Origin: Dichetophora obliterata
Taxonomy: Eukaryota > Arthropoda > Insecta > Diptera > Sciomyzidae
DNA: 64,000 bases
Assembly: GCA_963920525.1 (NCBI GenBank)
Contig: OY986436.1
Coordinates: 86,690,289-86,754,288 of the forward strand
Direction: 5' to 3'
Shown: piece after piece, positions 55,286-64,000 of the stretch
Position numbering within the stretch: the stretch's first letter is position 1
Layout: each line of letters begins with the position of its first letter
The notes under the pieces: model-generated
What the model was told of the DNA's origin: nothing
Seen by the model: the letters and a program-made list of their open reading frames with translations, nothing else
Databases searched by the model: none
Translations under genes and position numbers: made by a program

Positions 55286-56280
55286 TCAATAAAAGATTAA
55301 ATAAGCAAAATAGTTTCAGCCATGACAGATTCTTTTTAATTTTTCCTTTCTCATCGCATTCTCATCAGTTGCAGATCTTGTATGCGCTGTCAGTTGCCTT
55401 TTGACAGTTGTAATAGTTCGCTCTCAGCCGTGCGACTACCTCTCTTCTTCTACCATGCCTCAAAGCTGCTTTAAAAAGCACTTTGGCATCGATGTTATTG
55501 TGGTTTTTAAAGCAAATACATCAGTTTTTGCTGCTGGGAAATGCAAATTTCGTTTCAAGTTAAAAAAGAAAAAGTTTTTTTCAACCAAATGTGTTTTTAG
55601 CCTTCGATACAACAAAAATCGAATTTTTTTTGTTGAAATTAACGTTTTTTCAACGTTTGGTTTGACAAAAAATCGCAAAAATTTTGTATCGTTGACTCCG
55701 AAACGAAATAAATATTTTTCGTTTTTTGAGAGAACGCTATTTTTCTTTATATTTTTATTGTACTTCAATGAAACAAAAATAAATTTTTGGTTATCGTTAA
55801 AGCTAACTTTTACGTTCATGCCTACTTGAAACTTCAAGACTGCCTTCTTACAAATTTTTGCCAAGGTCGTATATGAGAACGGAAAAACTAGAGTTTCTAC
55901 TAACTAAAATTTTGCTGACGTATAAATACCAAAGTCAATTGTTTGGTATTTGTATAGTAATAGGTTTGGTAATCTTCTTCACAATTCTGTTTGTTCGAGA
56001 ATGCATACTTAGGTTCCAATGTCAAAGATATTTATTTGGTATTTTAACTGATGAATTCTTTTAAAACGATATACTAGACGAATTTGGACGCATGCACATG
56101 TAAACAGAAACCTGCACACATAAAGATGCATTAACAAAATACACACATAAACACAAAATTATTTTCAAGATGTTGGGCATCGTAACTTGCTGGCCAAAAA
56201 GCTTTTACGTGTACTCCCTAGGGCGAGCGGCGGTGAACTAATTCATTACGTATGAAGCTTGTAGATACTCTGTCGCCTCA
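55286..56280. other. No gene recognised
   Basis: Open frames of 142 (plus) and 134 (minus) codons overlap around 55401-55864. Both are rich in Phe/Lys/Asn from A/T runs and have no motif, so neither is called. Confidence 0.45.
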
Positions 56281-56478
56281 GGAATGCCGGAGCCACAAAA
56301 TAAAATGTGTAACTTCAAACTCTTGATTGCGAAGAAAATTTTAAGAAATGCAAATCAAGCAGTGCAGCAGAAGGATCCTGCATTTGCATTAGCCGAAATG
56401 TGCTCGTCAGTGAAAGCAGGCTTGCTAGGAGCCAACAGCACATTCTCAACATGCGAAGTCCTGTATGCTAAAAGATGA
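56281..56478 (+). other. Unrecognised coding-like stretch
   Basis: A 64-65 codon frame with balanced composition unlike its surroundings: KLLIAKKILRNANQAVQQKD, then LAEMCSSVKAGLLGANSTFS. Coding-like sequence may continue out of frame to ~56580. Family unknown. It could be a host-gene fragment like the Snf8 piece or part of an element, and no function is proposed. Confidence 0.35.
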
Positions 56479-56599
56479 TGACACAACATGCATCATAAAG
56501 AATGTTACAAAGTATTTTGGGTCAATGGGAAAAGCGGAAGATGAGGAAGATGGAACCGGTATTCCGAAGGCAAACTAGGAATTTCTTGCTTTGGGCTAG

Positions 56600-57263
56600 C
56601 CAAGAGACTCTCTTCTTAATCCGCTGATGTCACAATGTTGAGCAGTTCCAAATATCTCCCATCTACAAAGTTTTCTGATAGAAAAACAAACATTGTGCAT
56701 GGAATGTGTACAAATGTTTTCTTATGACCAACGGCTAATAAACGAGTATGTAGAGTTGTACAATGGTTTTTGAGAACTATTAGATTTGCTTAAAATGGCT
56801 AATACTATACTACAATATATTTACAACACAGGTTTTTTTAATTGCCTAAAAAACCACCGTTCGTTAAAGGAGTTCAAATATTGAATAGTTTTAAATCTTA
56901 GCTAAAATATTTTTGACTGCGATGGAATAGATATGTAAACAGAGGCTTAAGAGATATTTGGTTCAGTTAAGTTTAGCTTAATTTTAGAGTAAAATGTTGA
57001 ATTATTATTTGTTTAAACATTTAATAGCACGCCCAATACAGCTGTTCAAAAGAAGCTCGGTCAAAGATATTTTAAGGGCTCAAATGGTAAATTCGTTTTT
57101 ATTTTTATTATAACGGATAAAAAAGCTTCTCTTAAGGTCTTCTAAGTATTTGTTTTAATGTCATTCATATGATGCTGTTAACCACAAAAAATTCAACGAA
57201 AAATCAATATGGAAATGGCAACATCCCCTACGACGAGTGACAATCTTGAAGCGTTGTAGGAGC
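56600..57263. other. No gene recognised
   Basis: AT-rich spacer up to the TTAA of the piggyBac end. Confidence 0.4.
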
Positions 57264-57515
57264 TTAACCCTAGAAAGATAATCTGCGTCAAATTTACGCA
57301 TGCGTGTACGAATTATTTTATATTTCTTATAGAAGAGGTTTGAAGCATTTGTTTTTTTTAATGAGTAAATAAATATAAACACATAAATTGTGATATTTAT
57401 TATTATACCTATGTGTACACATATAAAAATGTTTGGTTTATTCAAATCAATAAATAAGGCTTGACGTTGTAGCTAGATAAAACTCATGCGTTAATTTGAC
57501 GCATGATTATCTTTT
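57264..57515. mobile_element. piggyBac (IFP2-like) non-autonomous remnant
   Basis: TTAA at 57264-57267 is followed by CCCTAGAAAGATAATCTGCG and TCAAATTTACGCATGC, the known piggyBac terminus and inner repeat almost base for base. At 57486-57515, CATGCGTTAATTTGACGCAT then GATTATCTTT is the inverted inner repeat of the other end. That end's terminal CCCTAGAAAG and TTAA are missing, because non-LTR sequence begins right after. The ~180-bp interior has no transposase. Confidence 0.8.
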
Positions 57516-59440
57516 ACATACCCTACGGCCTTGTGGAGCAGCGGAATAAAAGTTACTCCCCCCTAATCCAGGGTGTCATGCGTTACCGTACCCATTGGAT
57601 GTTTGCAGTCAGGGGGTATACCGGCTGTATTGGAGCGGCGCCTTCATGATAACTGGCCGCCTCATGAAGTAGCCGTGGCCTTACCATGGCATGCAGGTTC
57701 TGGCATGGTCGACAACACTTTCCCAGCCATAAAACATAGGCTGCGACACTTTTGTCCTCGGACACGAGCTACCGGGCAAACCAAAAATATGAGCACAAAC
57801 AAAAAAAAAAAACACAAAAAACAAAACGACTTGCAGGGAATCACCAAAAGTAAAGCAGCAGACCTTATGGAACAGATATTCCAAGGAGAAGGTCAAAGGC
57901 AAGGCACCTACCCTAGGAGAAATCCTCCTCCGCCAGCCAGAACGCAACTCAACAAGACTTTACGCAGGAACGATCAGGTGGAGCTTAAAATCCACAACGA
58001 TGATCATAGACACTACAAAACGCAGATCAGAAAAAGCTTTTCCGGCAAATAGCATAACATCCACAACGATCATAGGCCTAGTAAAAGCTACCAAAGCACA
58101 AATGTGAGCCACAAGAGATTACATCCTACACAACGTCCCCGGAAGCACGCCGGTTGGAAACGTCGGCTTCAAAAAGCACTTTGACTGCGTCCACATCCAA
58201 AGGAGTTGTACAAAAAAGGTATGAAGAGAAAGAAAAGAAGGCATAGACGGCACTTTCATAATAAACGCCGCCTTGTCCACTTTCCTCAGTGCGATCTAAC
58301 AGGAGGACTAAACGACCAGACAACCCAATGAGAGTCGATCTAAGTAGAGCAGGCATTAGATGGTATCTGCGCTATCTAGAGCAGGGCATGGCTTGCAACA
58401 GCTCGCAAAAAAGCGCAAAAAAGCAACGAAAAGGAGGTGCAGCGAGATCATGTCCCCCCATCGTCCAGAGAGCAAAAAGGCGAAGATAGCTCGTAGAAGC
58501 ACTATCAGTCCAATGCCCGGGGCTAAGAAACCCGAGCCAGAGCTTCAGAAGAAGAAGATCAGCTATGCCAGCATCACCAAAGGCATCCAAATAGAGATTT
58601 TGTCCAAGGAATATCCCTAGCAAATGCTGAGTCCGGATAGTGAAGGGCTGGACCACCAAACTACAATTTGAGGGAATTCACTTCTGGCCGAGCATGCTAC
58701 TGGTCGACAGCGCGAACGCTTCAACAGCAGAATGGCTAGAGGTATTCGGGGAGGAGGTCCCAAAAGGCCACACAATCTGTATGTTCCTGTCGAGAAGCTC
58801 AAGTAAGGAGATAAATAGATCAATGGGATTAATTACCGCCCAAAACGAAGGTCTCAACAATAAGTACTGGAAGGTACCTAGCTCTAAAGATCAGGAAAGC
58901 GGGCATATAGATAGTGAGTCACTCGACTTCTTCCGTCTCGGGACTATCAAGTCACGGGGCTCCATTATCAGCTTCTGCTTTGGAACCACTCCGGTGTTGG
59001 GCACAAAACTAACCCCAAAGACCAGATCATCCACAGCAGCACCTTCCAATGAAGCTAAAGAAGTAAAGGTACTAACACAGCAGCCTAGTGAAGTAGGCAC
59101 AGAGATATTAAAATTCGTCTCCGTAATCACAGCAACGCGTAAAAGTAAGGAGCAGGCAGTGGGAATGGACCTCGACGTCCTAACAATTGAAGATGCACGT
59201 GAAGTGCCTCTACTAGAGGAAAAAGTAACGCTGCCTGAGGAAGAACGGGCATTAGCCTGTGTTATGACAATCGGCACAGTAACCAGCACGAAATTTGACA
59301 AGGTAAACCTCCACCACGTAAAAGCTACATCGGCAGTTATTACTTGGAGGCTTACCACAGAACAACTTGGCTTCGTGCTAATCCAAGAACCCTAGTGCCA
59401 CAGGGGAAAAGTCAGTGGCCTCTGATGCAAAGAGGGTCAG
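57516..59440 (+). pseudogene. ORF1 of a LOA/R1-type element (DUF4780-like), broken
   Basis: The leader begins near 57520. A start at 57789 opens a Lys-rich segment (NKKKKHKKQ) followed by KAADLMEQIFQ. Frames change near 58052 and 58620. The block SYASITKGIQIEIL leads, after a shift, into LQFEGIHFWPSMLLVDSANA, STAEWLEVFGEE and GHTICMFLSRSS, then YWKVPSSKDQESG and FGTTPVLG. This is the pattern of the DUF4780 RNA-binding-like domain of insect non-LTR ORF1 proteins, followed by an acidic C-terminal tail. It would chaperone the element RNA. At least two frameshifts inactivate it. Confidence 0.65.
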
Positions 59441-61645
59441 GTAAGTTGGGAACAGACAAACAAACAATCCCAGAGCATTTATTCTAATGCAGAAAAATAC
59501 TAATTACATTTGTCTTTCAGAATTTATGCCGCGGGACCTAGCCGTTATCAAGACGCACATCGAAACTAATGACAAACACCACGCCATAGTAATTGCATCC
59601 ACCTATTTTCCTGGGGATGAACATCCAACAACCCACCAGGGGACAAAACGACTTGTGGAACACTGCACAAAAAACAGACTTCAACTTCTAATCGGCACAC
59701 GCGCAGAGGTGAGTACCTTTTAGAATTTCTTTTAAGTAGTAACTTAGAATTCGTCCATGTGGGGGCAACACCTACCTTCGTAGCTAGGGCCAGAAAAGAG
59801 GTCTTAGATCTCACTTTAGGAAGCCCAGATGTTGGGGATATGATTAGTAAATAAAGGGTAACAGCGAAATCATCAATGCGATCATAGAATAATAGAGTTT
59901 AGACTTGGGGCAGAATGTCAAGAGATAGAACTCAAAAGAAACCCTAGAAATACCAGTTTGGACGTATACACCAACATACTACAAGAAAACCTATATAACG
60001 TAAAAGCCAGGAGTAGAATTAGTAACATCCAAGAACTCGAATGTTATGTAAAGCAGGTAAACAACACAGTATTTAATGCTTACGAATACAGTTGTCCATT
60101 AGGGCACAAGGCACGAATAAAACATACTCCTTGGTGGAGTACCAACCTGACCAGACTTCTGAAAAATGTTAAATGCAACGGAGAATGGTATATTTACAGT
60201 GCGGAGTACAATAAGGAAATCAGAAAAGCCAAAAAGAAAAGCTTAAGAAACTTCTGCGAAGACATTTCTTCCACGCCTGCTGCAGCAGGATCCATAAAGC
60301 AATGGTTAAATTCAGAGTGGAGAAAAACATGACACTTCATTACCAGACGGAAGCTTTACGCTTGGAGAAGATCAACGCGATTTACACCTTCTAGAAACTC
60401 ATTTCTCGGGCAGAAAATCGGTAAATGATTATGAGACGGCAGACAGACTGATTGCACCAAACCGAGAAGAATGGAAACTTGCCAAGAGCTTTTGCACTAA
60501 GGCTCTTTTAGATTAGGCACTCTAACCTTTCAACTATTTAAATCAGCAGGTTTAGATGCCATCTTTCTTGCACTTATGCAAAAAGGCGCAGAAATAATAT
60601 TGCCACACCTAGCTAAAATAATTAACAGCAGCCTTGCGCTAGGCTATATCCTAAGAAAATGGAGAAGGGAAAAAAGAACACATGCTATCAAAGTCTTTTA
60701 GATGCATTAGTCTTCTCACGAGGCTGTGAGGAAGTCACTACACAAAAAACGAGTAAATGATATGTTCAGCAAATGGATATGCCAAATGCTTCTTACTAGA
60801 ACCGCAGAAACAAAAGTGGGTACCACCATTATAAGGATTAAAACAACAAAAGGGTGCCCACAAGGTGGAGTCCTTTCCCCACTGCTGTGGAGACTTGTTG
60901 TAGACTAACTACTATCGAAGCTAACCGAGAATGGCATAAGATGTCCAGGTTACGCAGACGACATCGCCCTAATAGCGAGAGGGAAGTTCGTGGTTAAACT
61001 CTGTGACCTAATACAGAAAAGACTGTCAGTAACAAAGGAGTGGTGCAATACAATGGGATTAAATATCATCCCAGCAAAAACTACCATAGTACCTTTTATT
61101 AACAAAATAAGCCGGCCAAATCTCCGAATAATGAGAATGGATGGCACAGAAATTCCCTTCAAAGGAGAAGTAAAGTACCTAGGACTTATACTAGATTCAA
61201 AACTTCTCTGGAGAAGACATACAGAGATGACTATTAGCAAAGCTACACGCGCACTCATGGTATGTAGGAATCTGGCGGGGAAAAGCTGGGGCTGTAACCC
61301 AACAATTCTTCGCTGGGTGTATACCACGATGGTGAGACATATCCTCACCTATGGTGCAGTTGCAGTGGTCGGAAGAACCAAGCTTTCCACAATGAGAAAT
61401 ATGCTAACAAAGGTGCAGAGGCTGGCCTGCGTATGCATCACAGGAGCCATGAGAACCTGCTCTACAGAAGCACTGGAAGTAATTCTTGACCTAACCCCCT
61501 TGCACCTCTTCATAGGGGGAGTAGCAAAGTGAACACTGCTATGCATCGCTAAAAAGGTGGAAGGTTTAGGTAAAACTATCAGCAGTAGAAAGAAGGAGTA
61601 TTATTATGCAGTAGAGAAAATCAAACACCTTACTTCAAATCCAAT
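59441..61645 (+). pseudogene. ORF2 of the same LOA/R1-type element, decayed and truncated
   Basis: Endonuclease remnants: NYICLSEFMPRDLAVIKTHI, then IVIASTYFPGDE and KRLVEHCTKNRLQLLIG. About 50 nt later LEFVHVGATPTFVARARKEV appears; the DANAHH-type catalytic stretch between them is deleted. Next come TPWWSTNLTRLLKNVK and EIRKAKKKSLRNFCEDI. RT parts in shifting frames are FKSAGLDAI, TKGCPQGGVLSPLLWR (stop after VVD), GYADDIALIA at 60951-60970, KYLGLILDSKLLWRRHTEM, then KVQRLACVCITGAMRTCSTE. No RNase H remains; similarity stops near 61640, at the gypsy LTR. It is related to the 14-16.6 kb element but clearly diverged. Confidence 0.75.
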
Positions 61646-61894
61646 TGATAACTGATTACTTTATTACTTTTTAATATGGTTTTTAAATAAAATGAAAGAT
61701 GAGTGAAGTCACATTCCAATCCATTAGTCATCAACTTAAAGAACAAAGTCATGCTCATATTTTATGCTGACACTTGATAAAGTTTAAGTAGGTTAAATAA
61801 ATTATAACATGATACTATATCACAATATCACATTGTGGTCATTGTTCTTAGAGTAGTTCAATAAACTATAACATGATTATGTGTCTTCACTACA
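61646..61894 (-). repeat. Probable gypsy-type 3' LTR
   Basis: On the minus strand this 249-bp segment starts TGTAGTGAAGACACATAATC and ends CAGTTATCA, so it has TG...CA ends. It follows a polypurine tract directly and contains AT-rich TATA-like sequence. No second LTR is in the window, so the boundaries are inferred from the tract and the terminal dinucleotides. Confidence 0.55.
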
Positions 61895-61907
61895 CCTCCC
61901 CTTTTAA
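61895..61907 (-). other. Polypurine tract
   Basis: The minus strand reads AAAAGGGGAGG immediately before the TGTAGT of the LTR. This is the position and composition of the plus-strand primer of LTR retrotransposons. Confidence 0.6.
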
Positions 61908-62106
61908 ATAGAAAAGTCTTATAGAGGTCGTTGATCAGACGATATCAATAAGAGTTTTCTGTGTCAATACAAAATATAATTAATTTTAATCTTAGTTACA
62001 ATGTTATTGATATGTTTATTATTTTATATAATTTTCATTTAGTACTATAAATTGGTTTAGTAATTGATTTTTTTTTTTTTGTGTGATTACTATAATTCAA
62101 CTTATA

Positions 62107-64000
62107 TCAACCTGAATGTATTAAGCTAAGTACACTAAGTAAAATAAGTAATTTATGAAATAAGTGTATATAGCTTACAATAATATATACATACATGCAT
62201 AAAGAAAAGAATATATAAATTATTAAAAGATAAAACTGCATACCATCTTTTTCTTGGGATAATATTGCACCGCAAGCGTTTTTGCTTGCATCGGTGGTTA
62301 TATAAAAGATTTTGTCGAAAACGGGATATTGCAGTATTCGTGGGGATAGTAAAGCTGTCTTGAGCTTCTGAAAAGCTTGTTCACAATTTTCTGTCCATAC
62401 AAAAGGTTCCTTTTTCCTAGTTAGTTTAGTCAAATGTACAGAATAAGATGCAAAATTAGGTATGAAGCGTCTGTAATAGTTACAGAAAGCCACAAATCGG
62501 CGAACTTCATCACCATTCGTTGGTCTGGGGTAGCTCTTAATTAAATCATATTTGCTACTGTCTGGTAAAATGCCATTGTCAGTACATCTATGACCCAAAC
62601 AAGTAACCTCGTGTCTGAAGAAAGTACATTTATCCAGATTCAATTTTAAGTTGCATTCCCTGCACCTTTGGAAAACTGTTTCTAAGTTCTTAAGCATATG
62701 TTTCACCGAGCACCCTGTCACAATAACATCATCCATATAAACAAAGGTTTTAGAAGGCGTCAAGCCTGTAAAGGCTAAATTCGTCATTCTCTGAAATGAA
62801 TTGGGAGCTACCTTCAGGCCATATGGTAACCGAGTGAAGCGAAAAGAACCATTTTCTGTTGAGAAAGAAGTAATATCTCTGGATTTTTCATCCAATCCTA
62901 TCTGATGAAACCCTGAGGTTAAATCTAAACAACAGAAAAATTTGGCTCTACCCAACTGATCTAAGATATCTTCAACTCTGGGTAGGGGAAATTTATCAGC
63001 TATTAGTTTTTTATTAATTTGCCGGTAATCGATTACCAAACGCCATCGCCTATTGGGATTATTTGGTAATGATTTCTTGGGTACTAGTATAATGGGGCTA
63101 TTGTAATTTGAAGCAGATGGCTCAACGATTCCATCCCGCTTGAGTTTTTCAACCTGTCTTATTATTTCATCTTTTTGGGAGTGTGGTGTACGATAATTTT
63201 TAATGTACACTTGATTTTGATCTGACACTCTTAATTTTTGAGTATAGAAATTATTAGTACTTATCTTGTCGCTTTCCAAAGCAAAGATGTCAATATATTT
63301 TGAACATAATTCAAGTAATTCCAATTTTGCTATCCCGGGGAAGTTTTTCTCTAATTTGCTCAAAATAGACTGTCTTCTCGATTTGTCGACATTGTCTGTG
63401 TCAAGAATTTCATAATCGTCAAGTTTCTCATATTCAATCGATATGTTATTTAAAAATTTATTTTCGGAATTTGTGTTCATAATTCTTACATACGGAAATT
63501 TCCTAGATACTATGCATCCAGCAATATAGACTCCATCTTGTATCGATTGACTTGGAATCACTAAATCAAAATCGTCGTTATCAATTCTTATGACTCTGAA
63601 AACTTCGGCTCGAGCCGGTAGTGTTACATCACCATCATTTAGACTTTCAAGTAATTGAATATTTATTGGGTAATGTAAATTATATGGTCTTAATGAAAGC
63701 AGATTTGAGTTCATATCAGACCCGTACTGAATAGTGGCATTATAAGTTTTTAAGAAATCTAAACCCAATATACCATGAAATGGCATCGGGAATGTATCTG
63801 ATACCACATGAAATTCATGGGGAATTAAAAAGTTTCCTACCACCAGGTCAATTTGTACTGTGCCCAAAGATTGAATATTTCCTTTTCCTATGCCAGATAT
63901 TTGAATAATATTTTTCGGGTTGAATTTCAATGAACTGAGTGCATTTACCTTCATTAACGAGATATCTGTTCCGGTGTCTACAAGAAACGTAGTTAAATTA
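62107..64000 (-). CDS. Ty3/gypsy Pol (protease-RT), internally deleted, runs off window
   Basis: Open from the window edge to 62107. Aspartic protease: FLVDTGTDIS (DTG at 63970-63978) and later GILGLDFL. Reverse transcriptase: VPKKS, WRLVIDYRQINKKL, CLDLTSGFHQIGLD, LPYGLKVAPNSFQRM, FVYMDDVIV (YMDD at 62728-62739), LNLDKC and CNYYRRFIPNFA. RNase H begins with TTDASKNACGAILSQEKDG and similarity stops at ~62236. The remaining codons to 62107 are hydrophobic non-homologous sequence. The rest of RNase H and integrase are missing, and the 3' LTR lies only 340 bp further, so a large internal deletion is inferred. Motifs suggest the mdg1/412 side of gypsy elements. The frame is otherwise clean. Gag and the 5' LTR would be beyond 64000. 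Confidence 0.85.
   Translation of the reverse strand, partial: NLTTFLVDTGTDISLMKVNALSSLKFNPKNIIQISGIGKGNIQSLGTVQIDLVVGNFLIPHEFHVVSDTFPMPFHGILGLDFLKTYNATIQYGSDMNSNLLSLRPYNLHYPINIQLLESLNDGDVTLPARAEVFRVIRIDNDDFDLVIPSQSIQDGVYIAGCIVSRKFPYVRIMNTNSENKFLNNISIEYEKLDDYEILDTDNVDKSRRQSILSKLEKNFPGIAKLELLELCSKYIDIFALESDKISTNNFYTQKLRVSDQNQVYIKNYRTPHSQKDEIIRQVEKLKRDGIVEPSASNYNSPIILVPKKSLPNNPNRRWRLVIDYRQINKKLIADKFPLPRVEDILDQLGRAKFFCCLDLTSGFHQIGLDEKSRDITSFSTENGSFRFTRLPYGLKVAPNSFQRMTNLAFTGLTPSKTFVYMDDVIVTGCSVKHMLKNLETVFQRCRECNLKLNLDKCTFFRHEVTCLGHRCTDNGILPDSSKYDLIKSYPRPTNGDEVRRFVAFCNYYRRFIPNFASYSVHLTKLTRKKEPFVWTENCEQAFQKLKTALLSPRILQYPVFDKIFYITTDASKNACGAILSQEKDGMQFYLLIIYIFFSLCMYVYIIVSYIHLFHKLLILLSVLSLIHSG

Noticed and set aside
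55401..55864. Overlapping 142- and 134-codon frames on opposite strands
   Set aside because: Both derive from A/T runs (Phe/Lys/Asn-rich), have no domain motif, and are mutually antisense.
62107..62236. Hydrophobic C-terminal tail of the gypsy frame as an envelope-like segment
   Set aside because: It is short, AT-derived (Tyr/Ile/Phe runs) and follows an abrupt loss of RNase H similarity; it is read-through into non-homologous sequence.
1..64000. tRNA, rRNA or snRNA genes
   Set aside because: No cloverleaf with A/B boxes, rRNA core motif or snRNA signature was recognised by eye; a covariance-model scan would be needed to exclude small ones.

Overview
The window looks like a repeat-dense, probably heterochromatic stretch of a higher-fly genome. 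It is AT-rich, and almost every recognisable coding block belongs to an insect transposable element. The contents include a two-gene PIF/Harbinger element, mariner, IS630-like and Tc1-like DNA elements, hAT elements, a piggyBac end very close to the IFP2 type, Helitron pieces, RTE-, Jockey- and LOA/R1-type non-LTR retrotransposons, and a Ty3/gypsy element. A tephritid fruit fly such as Bactrocera would fit, because IFP2-like piggyBac elements are known there, but this is inference. No intact single-copy host gene, rRNA, tRNA or CRISPR array was found.

Layout. 1-8 kb: hAT scraps, then a complete 6,824-bp Harbinger element (1050-7873) with perfect 38-bp terminal inverted repeats (TIRs) and a TAA target-site duplication (TSD). 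Its transposase and its MADF-BESS partner gene interlock: each gene's second exon lies in the other gene's intron. Inside it is a broken fragment of a host ESCRT-II gene (Snf8/Vps22). 8-14 kb: MITEs and a 2.4-kb foldback element built from alternating ~120-bp satellite half-units in two opposed arms. 14-17 kb: a 5'-truncated non-LTR element with an uninterrupted 845-codon RT-RNase H frame. 17.6-23.6 kb: an RTE fragment fused to a ~115-bp tandem array. That array was split by a foldback element, which was itself split by a mariner, and near its far end by a GGCCG-rich element. 23.7-26.5 kb: a decayed Jockey/CR1-type element. 27-30 kb: a Helitron 3' end and a decayed Transib/RAG1-like transposase.

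31-38 kb: large palindromic elements and two non-autonomous hAT elements, each with a perfect 8-bp TSD. 38-44.2 kb: a nest bounded by Tc1-like ends. It holds satellite-bearing foldbacks, a Helitron N-terminal pseudogene with STPR-like repeats, and a second Harbinger pair (Myb/SANT partner plus a transposase remnant). 44-57 kb: deletion-derivative IS630 and mariner copies, hAT dimerisation-domain scraps, several MITEs, a THAP-domain fragment and a piggyBac end. 57.5-61.6 kb: a decayed LOA/R1-type element with a DUF4780-like ORF1. 61.6-64 kb: a gypsy-type LTR, polypurine tract and internally deleted pol, which runs off the window.

Nearly all coding blocks carry stops, frameshifts or truncations. 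The exceptions are the Harbinger-1 transposase (intact DDE and splice sites) and the 845-codon RT frame. The nesting order, clean TSDs on short elements and opposed repeat arms describe a site that has repeatedly received insertions. A piRNA-source locus is one possibility, but the sequence alone cannot show it.
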